Source: Glebionis coronaria (taxonomy: Eukaryota > Streptophyta > Magnoliopsida > Asterales > Asteraceae). From it: a stretch of 64,000 nucleotides of DNA. The translations under genes were made by a program, and so were the position numbers. The notes under the pieces were generated by a model. That model made no database searches. It saw nothing but the letters and a program-made list of their open reading frames with translations, and was not told the origin of the DNA. Positions 20,636 through 32,330 of this stretch are shown here, piece after piece. Location: positions 620,200,580 through 620,264,579 of the forward strand of contig CM046877.1 of the NCBI GenBank assembly GCA_025667525.1, given 5' to 3'. The stretch's first letter is position 1. Every line of letters begins with the position of its first letter.

Positions 20636-22438
20636 TTGCTTAAGGATAAGCTAACTAAGGCACCCGTCTTGGTTACCCCTAATTGGGAGCTTCCCTTTGA
20701 GTTGATGTGCGATGCTAGTGATTTTGCTATTGGAGCGGTTCTGGGACAAAGAGTGAACAAACACTTCCAACCGATCCATTATGCTAGCAAGACAATGACT
20801 AGGGCTCAATTGCATTATACGACAACCGAAAAAGAGCTTTTAGCTGTTGTCTATGCCTTTGAAAAGTTCCGCCCCTATCTTGTCCTTTCCACCACAATCG
20901 TTTACACCGATCATTCCGCGTTGAAGTACTTGTTGACAAAGCAAGATTCCAAACCAAGACTTCTTCGCTGGGTTTTGCTACTCCAAGAATTTAAAATCGA
21001 AATTCGCGATAAAAATGGAGCTGAAAACCTAGCCGCGGATCATCTCAGTAGACTTGAGGATCCTTACCAAGGGGATCATCCGAACAAAGAAATCAATGAT
21101 TCTTTTCCCTTGGAGACCTTAATGTCTATCAACTCGACTACTGACGAAACCCCGTGGTTTGCGGACATTGCAAACTACTTGGCGGGTGGAATTCTCGTTG
21201 ACGGGTTAACATCCCAGCAAAAGAAAAAGTTCTTCAAAGACATCAAGACTTACTTTTGGGATGACCCGTATATTTTCAAACAATGTGCCGACTTGATTAT
21301 TCGCCGATGTGTTGATGGACTGGCAGCTTTAGAAATCCTTGATGCTTGCCACAAAGGACCCACTGGTGGTCACTTTGGTCCCAACTACACCGCCAAAAAA
21401 GTGTTTGATTCGGGATTTTATTGGCCCACCATCTACCGTGATGCTCACGAGATGGTTAAACGATGTGATGCTTGCCAAAAACAAGGCACAATCACACATA
21501 AAGACGAGATGCCTCAGAATTTCATACAAGAATGTGAAATCTTTGATGTTTGGGGTATCGACTTTATGGGGCCATTCCCTTCATCTAAAGGAAACAAATA
21601 CATCCTTGTAGTCGTTGACTACGTTTCAAAGTGGGTTGAAGCCAAAGCTTTACCTACTAATGATGCAAGGGTGGTTTGTAACTTTTTGAAATCGCTGTTC
21701 AGTCGATTCGGCGTTCCTCGTGCTATTATCAGTGACCGCGGGACTCATTTTTGCAACGATCAATTTGCAAGAGTCATGGCTAAGTATGGTGTCAATCACC
21801 GTCTTTCCACCGCCTATCATCCCGAAACCAATGGGCAAGCCGAGATATCCAACCGTGGATTGAAGCGAATTTTGGAGGGTACTGTAGGAGGGCATCGTGC
21901 CGCATGGGCCGATAAGTTAGATGATGCTCTGTGGGCTTTCCGTACTGCTTATAAGACCCCGATCAGTTGTACACCTTATCGTCTTGTGTACGGGAAAGCA
22001 TGCCACCTTCCCATCGAGATGGAACATAAGGCGCACTGAGACTTGAAGTGGGCTAACTTCGACATCAACAAAGCCGGTGATCATCGCAAGATTCAACTCA
22101 CCAAGCTCAACGAACTAAGGAATGAAGCTTATGAGAACTCGCTGATCTACAAGGAGAAGACTAAGATCCTTCATGACTCAAAAATCAAGAACCAAGAGTT
22201 CCACGTTGGTGATCAAGTCTTACTTTTTAACTCTCGGTTGAAGATCTTCTCTGGCAAGTTGAAGAGCCGCTGGTCTGGTCCATTCACCGTCGCCAAAGTC
22301 TTTCCTTATGGGACCATTGAGCTTTCTCAGCTAAATGGGCCCAATTTCAAAGTGAATGGCCAGCGTCTGAAGCTGTACTTTGGTGAGGACACCTCTCAGG
22401 AGGTGATTCCATCCCTCACCACGTTCCCCATGAACTAA
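20636..22438 (+). pseudogene. RNase H and integrase of element B
   Basis: The frame from 20,636 carries RNase H ([39 protein letters not shown]). It continues with an integrase zinc region of HHCC type (HKGPTGGHF ... CDACQ) and the catalytic triad Asp in GIDFMGPF, Asp in ISDRGTHF and Glu in [13 protein letters not shown] at 22,040-22,042 replaces the Trp found in A (HKAHWALKW). The frame then continues open to LTTFPMN at 22,438. The C-terminal part has the [26 protein letters not shown] block typical of gypsy integrases. All catalytic residues are present; only the frameshift and the one nonsense codon separate this from an intact protein. Confidence 0.85.
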
Positions 22439-24361
22439 TTTTCGGTCGAGTCAGGCTCGTGACTCGGTTATAAAAAACAAGCGCTCCTCGGGAGGCAGCC
22501 CGAGTATCTAACCTTTTATGTTTTAACCTCCTAAGTGTAGGGGGACCTCTATAGGTGTTTGTCTTTATGTAGTGAAGTGATTACAGGGATTAGTGCACTC
22601 TTGGAATCTTTGAAGAACCATGCTCCCGTGTTATCCGAAATCCGGTTCTATCTCTCAACTATCGTGATTCAATTTTCTTCATACTCACATTTGAAATTGA
22701 TCACTTTAGTCGTCTCTTCCTTAACTTGAGTTAACCAATGTGCACAATGTCATAAGTGTAGGGGAAACCTTTCCCACATGCTTAAACATTGAGGACAATG
22801 TTTATCTTAAGTGTAGGGGGGACTTCTATCGAAGTTTTAAGTGGACTTTTCCATGAAAATGCCTTTATTTAACCAGAAAATCATATTTTTCAACATTTTT
22901 CAAATTTTTTGTTAACTTTGGCCATTTAGTCATAATTTTTAAATTTTTATCGTTGCTTTCGTATGTATATATCCCACAATAAAGTCAAAAATATTAATAA
23001 AGTGGTGTAGCTAGTTTAGAAGTCTTTGACATATTAGGCCCGTTGCGATTATTTTGACTCAACCCGAATAGACTTATCTAAGTTTATTCTAGCTAGTATC
23101 CTTAATCATGTAGACCTTAATTGGTTTATTAGGCTAAGTGTCCACGAGTCTCATTATTTGAGATTTTAAATTATGGAGGACGAGAAATGATAGAGTCAAT
23201 TATAAGTCGGTATTCTTGCACAAGCTCACTTGGTGTAATTATTTGCCTATTATCCCATCACTTGCTAATAATTTATCTGCAATAAGTAAGGTCGTACGAT
23301 TTGAAAGGTTACTTAGCTTCTAGCCCAAGATCGTTTAAAAGTTGCTCGGTAATGATAAGAGTTCATAGCCAAGGCATAACTTATGAAGCGGGGCGCGAAG
23401 ATTGGCTAGTCCGAAAAGGCCCTAACAAGGCATGAGGATTCCATTTTATTGCTGAAGATCCAAAGTGATGTGAAAAGCATTATTCCCAAAATCAATATGA
23501 AGGATCAAGACTCACGACGAAAAGCAATCAACTCCCATAAAGATCATGGAGAAGTCTATCCGAAAAGACCCTAACAAGGTATGAGGATAAATAGATTCAA
23601 GTCCGAAAAGGAGGCGGATCGTTGTATCTCAAAATCCCAATTAGAGATTGAAGAAATAATCATGAAGTCGTGGTCAACAAAGTTGGAGTACCCCTCAAAA
23701 GTCTCCAAGTGAAGAAACTCTATTACGATGAGAAGACCATTATCTCAAGAACGTCTCTCAAGATATGAAGTATGAAGTACATGCCAAATATCGGCCCGAG
23801 AAAGGTCTCAAATCGCGAACCAAGTTATGCCAAGATATGAACTTTTTGATATCCCGAGAAGCAGTTTTAAGAGATTTTGTCCTTTAGCTAACTATTGATC
23901 AAATCTTCCTACTTTGCTTTCAGCCTAAATAAACTATCGAAATAAGTCCAAAAATGCATCTTCATGATCATTCTAAGACAAAAATAACATATAAGAGATA
24001 CACCTAGGAATAAGGGAGTTTAAGCATTTAATTAAGCCATGTGTGTGAGTGTTTGAATTGCTAACTTATAATAACAATGATCTCGTTTTTAAGCTTAGTT
24101 TGGGGAACGTGAAACTTGAGGGTGATAATTCTTCGCAACACCGAAGCCCTAATGTAAGTCCTCGATCTCTTTGAAAGTTATTTCCACATAGCTATTTTCT
24201 ATCCTTTTGTTTACTTTAAAGTTTTAATTTCTCTTAGTACTTTAATTTTTGTTTAGTAGTATTTTAATAAGGCCAAGGTTGATTGATCATGAGAAAAGTG
24301 TAAATGTGCTTTGTCACTAAGCATTGCATGAGGGCATGGCAATGGTTAAGTGTAGGGGATT
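22439..24361 (+). other. 3' non-coding region of element B with four polypurine-like tracts
   Basis: No credible ORF is present in these 1.9 kb. The motif TAAGTGTAGGGG occurs four times: at 22,532-22,545, 22,753-22,765, 22,808-22,823 and 24,347-24,361. The last abuts the 3' LTR and is the true polypurine tract. Between the second and third, AAACATTG-AGGA-CAATGTTT (about 22,785-22,804) forms a perfect 8-bp hairpin. The same set is in element A. The middle part has gapped similarity to A at 5,700-6,500. Confidence 0.7.
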
Positions 24362-26027
24362 TGATAGGTGTGAAAACACCCATCCTTTTACCACTTAATT
24401 TTGGCTAAAACGAGACCAAAACACGTATTTAATATCATTTGTTTGGAATTATGCGTGGTTTTTGTGTTTATTGTGTTTTCAGAGTCAACCGGATAAATAA
24501 TGAAGAAAACATGGGATTGCACGGGCTTTATCAAAGAAAAAGACTCAAGACGAAGTCTATTGTCCAAGAGATGCAAAGGATTTGAAGTCATTGTGCCTAT
24601 TTGAAGATTTATCGAAGAATAGAGCCAAAGATGGAAGATTCATATATGTCGAAGAACTCGAGTGTATTAAATAAAAGATTATACGACGAGTTGGAATTAT
24701 TCACCGACACTTCTAAAAATCCAAAGTCGGAAACGTTTAATTAAAAGAGACGAGAAGACTAAAGAAGGAAGAAGAAAAGAAGCCCAAAACCAAGCCCATT
24801 TGCAAGCCCATACACACGCCTATATAAAGGCCCTTACTTCACAAATTTCACACACTTAGTTTTAGTTTTTGGGTTTCTCTAGTTTTAGAGAGAGAAAGTT
24901 CTAAACTTTCTCTCATTAGATTTCATCTTTTTCTCTTCCAAATTCAAACTTTTGTATTATCTTTCATTAATCAAGTCTAGTTTTCAAGCTTTTAATCTTT
25001 AATCTCATCCTTCCTTTCTTTTACTTTGATTGATTTTGGTACAAATCAAGCATGATCCGTGTTGTTCATCAATGATTTGTGCTTAAAAAGTTGATTTCTT
25101 TTTATGTTTCCTTAAGTTTATACACTAATAAGCTTTAAGATCCTTGTTCTTATTGGCTTATTTGTTGATTTAGCTTATTTACTTTTTAAAGTTTTATAAA
25201 AAGTTCATCTTTTTATCATTTGATTTATATGTTTGATTATTTGAAGCTTAGATAAAGTGTTCTTAGTGCTTATTTGATCAGCTTATTATTAAATTCGAGC
25301 TAGTCTTGGGAGTTAGCTTATTCCATAAGCTTATTTCCCTTGCTTTTAGTGTCGAATTTGCACCATTTTCGGAAAGGGTAACTCCCTTTTCCGACCTTGT
25401 ATTCCGACCAAGCACACAAACCTCTTTCCGATCGTATGATCGGAAAAGGGTTTAGGTTTTCCGATTTGCACCTTTTTCTTATTCCGATCATAACTTGATT
25501 TGGTGGATTCCGATTACTGTTGGTTATTGATATTCCGATTGGTAGGTTTTTAAATATTCCGATTAGTCCTATTGGCAACATTCCGATCAGCGTCATTGTG
25601 TGTTATTCCGATTGTTCTTTTGTTCACATTCCGATCAAAGTGATCGGAATATATTCCGATTGAGGGCATTTTTCCACTATTCCGATTTGAGGTGTTTTGT
25701 TCCGATCTTACTTTCTTTTAGTATTTTCCAATTAAGTTCTTATTTTTCACAAAGTTTTCCAAGAGTTAGTTTTTATTGAGTGTTCATTTATTTTCATAAT
25801 ACAATCTTTAAGTTTTCAATCATTTATTTTTAAACTCGTTTCTTTTCTTTAATCTTTTAAAGCTTTAAGTTTACTCTTTGACACTTAATTTCTTGTCATT
25901 AGTTTAAAATAGATAAACAAACCAACCACTTTTTAATAACCAAGAACAAATCATTCCACTTAGAGCCGAGATCAATTCGAGGATATCAAGAGAAATAAAT
26001 CTGAACCCATAGAAAATCCTTGTATCA
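24362..26027 (+). repeat. 3' LTR of element B
   Basis: It starts TGATAGGTGTG after the polypurine tract and ends TTGTATCA, followed by the ACCAC duplication. It matches the 5' LTR at 14,849-16,520 with small differences, for example a 4-bp deletion near 24,860 and a 2-bp deletion near 25,980. TATA box at 24,831-24,840, hairpin at 24,890-24,914, ATTCCGAT array at 25,369-25,705. Confidence 0.92.
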
Positions 26028-26032
26028 ACCAC

Positions 26033-26126
26033 GCATAATTCCGACTTTTACGACATAAATTACACGTTTTGGTCTTGTTATTATTGAAAATAAGTGGTAA
26101 AAGGATAAGTGTTTTCACACTTATTA
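26033..26126 (-). repeat. 5' LTR of element A, outer end
   Basis: This fragment continues the LTR of A interrupted at 14,848; it is nearly identical to 5,197-5,290 in the other LTR. It ends TTATTA at 26,126. Copia sequence of element D starts in the next base, with GTTAG (26,127-26,131) as the expected target duplication copy. Confidence 0.85.
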
Positions 26127-27337
26127 GTTAGTTGCGATCTCATCCAAAGAATTTGAGCACAGCATCCGGACATAGCTATGTATTCTGTTTCCGTACTTGA
26201 AATTGCAGCGCTTTTCTGCCTTTTCGATGCCCAACTGATTAGTCGATATCCAAGTAGTTGCAAAGTTCCACTCGTGCTACGCCTTGTATCTTGACAACCC
26301 GCGTCATCCGCATCTGCATATGCCATTAGTGCAATCGAAGAGTCCTTCGAATACCAAAGTCCCCGATTAATGGTTCCTTTAAGATATCGAAAGATCCGTT
26401 TAACAGTAGCTAAGTGTAACTCAGTAGGCCTAGTTTGATACCGAGCACACATACATATATCAAACTAAAGATCGGGTCGACTAGCTGTGATATACTGAAG
26501 GGTACCGATCATTCCACGATAAAGTGTCGGATCAACGGAAACTCCATGTGGATCTACATCAAGCTTAGTTCGTTCCACCATTTGAGTATCCACGGGGTCG
26601 CAAGATTCCATCTTATATTTCTTAAGAGATTCAAGGGCATACTTGGATTGATTGATAAAGATGCCTCTGGGACTCTGAGATATCTGAAGACCTAAGATGA
26701 ATGATACCTTGCCCATCATTGACATCTTAAACTTGGAAGACATGAGTGTCCCAAACTCATCGGATAAGGTTTGGGTCGAAGCGGCAAATATAATATCATC
26801 GACATATATTTGTACCATACTCATATCTTTTCCTCGTTTCTGAATAAACAGCGTGGGATCCACCTTGCCTTTAGCAAAGCCTTGCGAAATTAGGAAATGT
26901 GATAATAGATCATACCATGCGCGTGGAGCTTGCTTCAACCCATAGAGAGCTTTCTTAAGCTTGTACACATGATTGGGATATTTAGGATTCACAAAACCAT
27001 CTGGTTGTTGAACATAAACCTCTTCCTTGATTTCACCATTAAGAAATGCCGTCTTCACATCCATCTGATAGACGATCATATTCATGTGGGCTGCATAAGC
27101 AAGGAATAGTCTAATAGCTTCCAAACGAGCTACAGGTGCAAAGGATTCCATAAAGTCGATGCCCAATAATTGCTTGTATCCACGAGCAACTAGTCGAGCT
27201 TTGTTCTTCAATATTCTGCCTAACTCGTCGAGTTTCACCTTGTAAACCCATTTCAAGATGAGTAACTGCACTTGATCCGGGCATGGGACAAGTTCCCATA
27301 CTGCAAGACGTATAAATTCATTAAGTTCTTCTTTCAT
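26127..27337 (-). pseudogene. RT and truncated RNase H of copia element D
   Basis: The frame from 27,337 encodes the copia-type RT with [37 protein letters not shown] and the catalytic [11 protein letters not shown] at 26,463-26,465 then interrupts ([16 protein letters not shown]), most simply from CAG. RNase H continues in frame with [16 protein letters not shown] and [23 protein letters not shown], and is cut after LTN by element A. The rest of RNase H and the 3' LTR of D should lie off the left edge. The related element E keeps this region uninterrupted, which fixes where the break is. Confidence 0.85.
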
Positions 27338-28250
27338 AGCTTATATCCAACAGGATTGAGTAAAAGCTTCTTGCCATGTCTTAGGTTCAACTTCAGTGAG
27401 AAAAGCATCAAAATGACAAAACATTGCATTTTCTTGTAACTGACTTCGTGTGGATACCGGACGATTAGGGTCACCAATAATAGAATATATAGGATGATCC
27501 TTTTTCCACTTGTTGTCATTTTCACGAATCCGTGGATTGGAGTAGACCGTACTAGGAGCTTCCTCTGAGGTGGACGACCCGGCTTGAGTAGAGTCGGGAA
27601 TTGGTACACCAAAGAATGGAAGTTTACGCATTTGAGCGAATTCTAAATCGTGATCATCATCATCCTCTTCATCATCAATAGGCATGACATGGGTAGTTGA
27701 TTCGGGTGTTGGTTGAGAATTACTCGTTGATGGTATGTCTTGACCAATTGTAGGTGCAGACGTATCTGATTGTGCTTCGGTTGCTGGAGCTACAACTTCG
27801 GTTACCGGAGCTATTACCTCAGGTTATGGAGCAACAATACTTGGAGGAGTAAATAATTCATCAAATAACGGTTGAAACAATGTATCCCATTCATTCCTAG
27901 TTGGTGGTATATATGATGATGATGTGGGGTTGTTTGGGACAAGACCAGAACTAATGTTATTGGGTCCCATTTAATGAAGTGCGGGTTTAGAGCTGCTTTG
28001 CTCAGAATCCATTGTTGTCAGCTCATCAAAATCAACATTCATAGTTTCAAGTATCTTTCGAGAATTACGGTTGTAGATTCGGTATGCCTTCTTTGTGGGT
28101 GCATAACCAATGAAGATAACAATATCAGCCTTGGGTTGAAGTTTTCACAAATTGTCACCATCGTTATTTGGATATCAAAGAGAACCAAATACATGAAGAT
28201 ATGATAAATCTGGTACTTTTCCATGGAGCAGCTCATAAGGTGTTTTACCA
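27338..28250 (-). pseudogene. Integrase C-terminus and IN-RT linker of element D
   Basis: This stretch connects integrase to RT in D. Pieces readable on the minus strand include a KTPYELLH-like segment at 28,240-28,200 and an FDIQITMVTICENF region in a shifted frame. A Ser/Thr/Pro-rich linker with an acidic run (DDEEDDDDHD at about 27,675-27,640) follows, and then NRPVSTRSQLQENAMFCHFDAFLTEVEPKTWQEA, which leads into RT. Several stops and frame changes break it. Element E lacks most of this linker. Confidence 0.65.
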
Positions 28251-28256
28251 TGGCGT

Positions 28257-29309
28257 TTATGAAATAGTGACCGGTTTTGGGTGTAAACTGCTGTAGATAC
28301 TGCTTCTGCCCATAAAAACAATGGAGCCTTTTGCGTAAATTAACATCGTTCGAGCAGCTTCCATAAGTGTGCGATTTCGCCTTTCAACGACACCGTTTTG
28401 TTGTGGAGTGCGTGCAACGGATGTTTCATGAGATATGCCAACTTCTTCATAATAATCACGCAAGATTTAATTCACAAATTCGGTTCCATTATATGTACGA
28501 ATGCCAGTAGTGTTGAGACGCACTTGAATCATCTTGAGAAATCCGATGATGAATTTAGGTGCCTCATTTTTTGTTGTAAGAAATTTCACCCATGTAAAGC
28601 GAGAGTAATCATCGACAATGACGAGGATGTACTTTTTACCACTAAGACTTTCAACACGCATTGGCCCACAAAGATCCATATGCGACAAATAAAGTTTCTC
28701 TTGGTTGGTGTCTTCAATCTTGGGTTTGTATGATTTCTTAGTGCTTTTCCCCATTGTACACGCGGAACACAAATGATCCTTGTGAAATGAAAGTTTAGGA
28801 AGACCACGAACAAGTTCGTTTTTCGCCAAATGATTAATAGCGTCAAAGTTAAGATGAGATAACCGTCGATGCCATAACCATGACTTAGTCTTCGATGCTT
28901 TGGAGAGAAGACATACGGGAGAAGCGGCCATCATATCTTGTAGAGACAAAGTGTACAAATTATTCCCTCGAGTACCTTTCAATAAATCAACCCCTTCCAA
29001 ATTACGAATGAAGCAGGTATGCTCTCGAAAAGCAACTTCTAGGTTTGCATCACAAAATTGTCCCACAGAAAATAAGTTGTGACCGAGACCTTCCACATAA
29101 TACACTCTCGAAATTATAACATTCCCAATATGATATTCACCGTAACCCATTATCTTTGCAATATGATCATTTCCGAATCGAACCGTACCAAGAAACTTGC
29201 TGACGAAATTTCTGAGCTGAGAGCGATCTCCGGTCATATGTTTAGAGCAACCAGAGTCCAAATACCAGAACAATTTGGACCACCTGTTTTCAACAACAAC
29301 AGTAGACAA
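28257..29309 (-). pseudogene. Protease and integrase of copia element D
   Basis: The frame has the protease active-site block YLDSGCSKHMTGDRS near its start, then the zinc-binding pre-integrase region HRRLSHLNFDAINHLAKNEL ... CSACTMGK. The integrase core has the first Asp in HMDLCGPM and the Glu in QQNGVVERRNRT. The second catalytic Asp, expected in RTDNGTEF, is Tyr here (RTYNGTEF), which should abolish catalysis. A TAA follows at about 28,464-28,466 where E has Gln, and a frameshift lies after MLIYAK. D is therefore dead in several independent ways. Confidence 0.85.
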
Positions 29310-32300
29310 TGCATTGGAAACTATTGGTTCCGGAGTGTTAGCAGATACAGATATACTATCATCAGAATTGCTAACATTTGTGTGACCCTTAGATTTCCCG
29401 CGTTTTCTAATGTGAGTTTTATCACTAACAGGTTTTATTGTTCCAATTTTCTGAGGTTTTGGAGTAAGCGGGCACTATAGTGGGAGTAGACCTATTTAAA
29501 GGGCACTTGGTTCCTACGGTAGTGTTGGTGTTCCTAGTGAAAGGACACGCTTGTGTTTTGGTAGCCTTGGTACTCCCAGTTCAAGGGCACGCTTTCTTCG
29601 CTTTAGTGGGAGTGATCCTAGTTAAAGGGTACGTATTTCCTACAATAGTGAAAGTTCTACCAGTGGGGCTCCACATCCAACCAACTTGGGTTAACACTTT
29701 CCCATTCGATTTCCATTCTAATCCATTTTTCTGGGCATTCATCTCATTCACATGGTCAATAAGGAAAGAATCATGACGACTAGAAAACATACATTCATTG
29801 TAATACTAACATTTTAAATTAGAATGCACAGTAGCCTTAGAACGCTGCACAACCGCATAGCCTTTAGGTTTAGCTACATGATTCTTTTTATTCAAAACAG
29901 AAGTAACATTTCTAGGGTGGGCTTCTACTTTCTTCTTCTCTTGACTACTAGATGGGGGCAAGATCCTATCATTCTTCTTGTTTCTTTTAAGCTTAGATCT
30001 TTGAGCCTTAGTAGTGGTGATTACTCCTGTAGAAGGCAACACGGGAAGGTTAGAAGCTGGTTTTGATTTTGCCTTATCTTTAGTGACCAAAGTTTGAGAT
30101 GGTTTAGTCCTAGGGCCCTTGTTAAATGGTGTGACGACGATAAGGTTCGTTTTGATTGCACTAGAGGACGATGCTGAGACAGTGGCTGTGTTATCCACAA
30201 CGTTCTTACCTATTAGAGTACGAAGTGTTTCCTTTAACTCAGCCAAAGCTAGATTTTTATCACAAATTTGTTCCCTCAAATCAGATATTTCCACCGACTT
30301 TTGATTCAATTGTTCAATCAATGATTGATTATGTGCAGTGGTATCAGCACGTGCGGGCTTTACTGAATCGAAGCGTCGTGTATTTTCTGTTTTAAGTTAT
30401 CAACTTTGGACAAAATCTTGGAAACTCGATTATCTAGATCAAGTTGAATATTCTCAGCGGCCTCAAGTACGTTCACACAGTTAAGCTCCTTAGATTTCTC
30501 TATGTCTATCGGCAAAGATTTAGCAACCTTGTCACTTAGCTGACGCTGTTTTGATTGTAAATTCAATAGAAAATTCTTTTGAAAATTTGAATAATCTATA
30601 TGTACACCTTTAAATGAACTTTCAAAGATCTCTTGCATTCAAGCGAAATACAATGTTTTTGGATCTCATCAAAAAAATTTGAAAGCGAAGAATATGAATC
30701 TTGAAGCTTTAAAAATTCAGCGTCAGATTCGTGACAAGTACTATCTACCACATTATCCACAGATTCAACATTATGCACAATAGAATCATTATCAACACTT
30801 TTATTCACACAGACGGAGACAATATCATGAGACATCACTTGATTAAGAAGCTGATCATTTTGATGTGAAATTCGTTCAATTTCAAGAAAACTATTTTCAT
30901 ATGCATCATCCATTTCATTGAAAACACGTCTAACTTCTTCTATTTCCAAAAGCAATTCTTGATCAACATTGCGAAGAAAAACTATAATATTGTTTACAAA
31001 TGGAACAATTTCGTCTCGAAATGCAGCTCTAGTGTGCTCAAAATTCCGTTCACATTCCGTTATGGCCGAAGCCGTCGTACGTTCCACAATGACCTTGTCA
31101 AAATCGGCTAAGTGTTGGTGCACCGCATTTAAGCTAACGGATTCCTTACTTACCGGTGGAATTAACTTAGTTAAACCCTTTTTGACGAGTGTAGGAGACG
31201 TACTAGGAAGGTTTTCCGTTGATAAACTTTGGGGCACAAAAGCTGTTAATTGAGATAATTCCTTTTGTAATCGAATACGAGTCTTTTTATCAAATTGATC
31301 TTTATTATACTTATCATAATCAAGCTTATGAAATTTTGAAATCATTTTAGAATGAGTTTCTTCCGCAAGTGACTGTGTCTCCTCAGTACTACGAACATAA
31401 GGTGCTTCTTTTGATTTGCCAATTAGGGTCACATCATAAAGACATGGAATATATTCCTGAGCTTGTTTTGCATAACCGCGATTAGGTGGTAAATCATGAA
31501 GACGCTTAAGTTCGATTTCTTTAAATAATTTAGTTAAAAGATGAACCTTTTCTGTGGAAGCGTATTGTTTTAAAAGCTGTTGTTCTTTGAATTTAAGAAG
31601 TTTGGTAGCATTAATTTCCGATTCAAACTTCTAGACTCGAGAGTTTCGAAATCCATTTTAAGTTTCTGAAAATCATTCACAACCGACTCTTTTGCTTTTA
31701 ATTCATTGGAAAGATTAGCTTTTAATGATTCTATTTCTTTCAAGTGTTCAATCTTTTCAAAATGAAATTGGTCAAATTCAGAACACGTTATTTTCTCTGC
31801 TTGAGGGACCATTTCAAAAGCTTTGACCTTTTCTTTATGCAACGCAAGCTCAGCTGTTAGGGTGGAATTCGTATCTACGGATTGTCTGAGAGCCATATGC
31901 ATTTGATCAATAATATGTTTAGGTACCATGACCAAATCATGTTGAGCATAAGATTCCATACCCGTCGTAGCATTTGGTTGAGGTTCACTCAAATGTGTAG
32001 GATTGGGTACCACATCATTTGAGTTACTAGTTCCCGAATGCTGTTCGAGGTTGTCATTTTCATGCCCAACTTGATGTAGGTTATCATCATTACCAATATT
32101 GGTTGTGGTGGGTACCTCACTGACGACATCAGAACCGTAGTGAGAGAGATTAGCAACGAGTGCAGCTTGGGCTGAGTGAATGTCATCACAATCCGAATCA
32201 TATGCATCAAGATCATCTGCTTGATATGCTGCATTAGAAGTAGAGACGACTGCAATACCTTCATTACCTGTTGCCCCTGGGTCTACAAGAAATGCTAATT

Positions 32301-32330
32301 CCTCTTAATCCAAAATCTTCCCCTTAGACT
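29310..32330 (-). pseudogene. Long coiled-coil spacer between Gag and protease of D
   Basis: About 3 kb separates the zinc knuckle from the protease, where well-known copia elements have well under 100 residues. Broken frames at 31,570-32,013, 30,596-31,432, 30,360-30,638 and 29,806-30,321 encode Glu/Lys/Leu-rich, coiled-coil-like protein, for example LKEIESLKANLSNELKAKESV. Near the end are SRHDSFLIDHVNEMN and GWMWSPTGRTFTIVGNTYPLTR, which match the same place in E. The function is unknown. Its presence in both D and E suggests a lineage trait rather than junk. Confidence 0.7.

Larger units (their letters stand above)
14849..26027 (+). mobile_element. Element B: complete Athila-like Ty3/gypsy retrotransposon
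   Basis: B is a structurally complete 11.2-kb element: LTR (14,849-16,520), tRNA-Asp-like primer site, Gag, protease-RT-RNase H, integrase, a 1.9-kb non-coding 3' region, polypurine tract and LTR (24,362-26,027). Both sides carry the perfect duplication ACCAC (14,844-14,848 and 26,028-26,032). Removing B restores an uninterrupted LTR of element A, as comparison with 5,180-5,290 shows. The LTRs differ by about 27 substitutions and two or three indels by eye, near 1.6%. Two frameshifts and one nonsense codon break the polyprotein. B and A are related but distinct in LTR ends and Gag sequence. Confidence 0.92.
3588..26126 (-). mobile_element. Element A: Athila-like Ty3/gypsy retrotransposon, carrying element B
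   Basis: Element A runs on the minus strand from its 5' LTR (13,173-14,848 plus 26,033-26,126, split by element B) through Gag, protease, RT, RNase H and integrase to a 3' LTR (3,588-5,290). That 3' LTR lacks about 81 bp because element C inserted into it. The tRNA-Asp-like primer site, the FMDD reverse transcriptase motif and the Gag style point to the Athila clade. A lies inside the RNase H of copia element D: copia sequence stops abruptly at 26,127, where GTTAG follows the LTR end. The polyprotein is broken by one deletion and at least three nonsense codons, so A is non-autonomous now. Confidence 0.85.

Noticed and set aside
17044..21895. Minus-strand and alternative-frame ORFs within element B
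   Set aside because: Shadows of the plus-strand Gag-Pol frames with biased composition.
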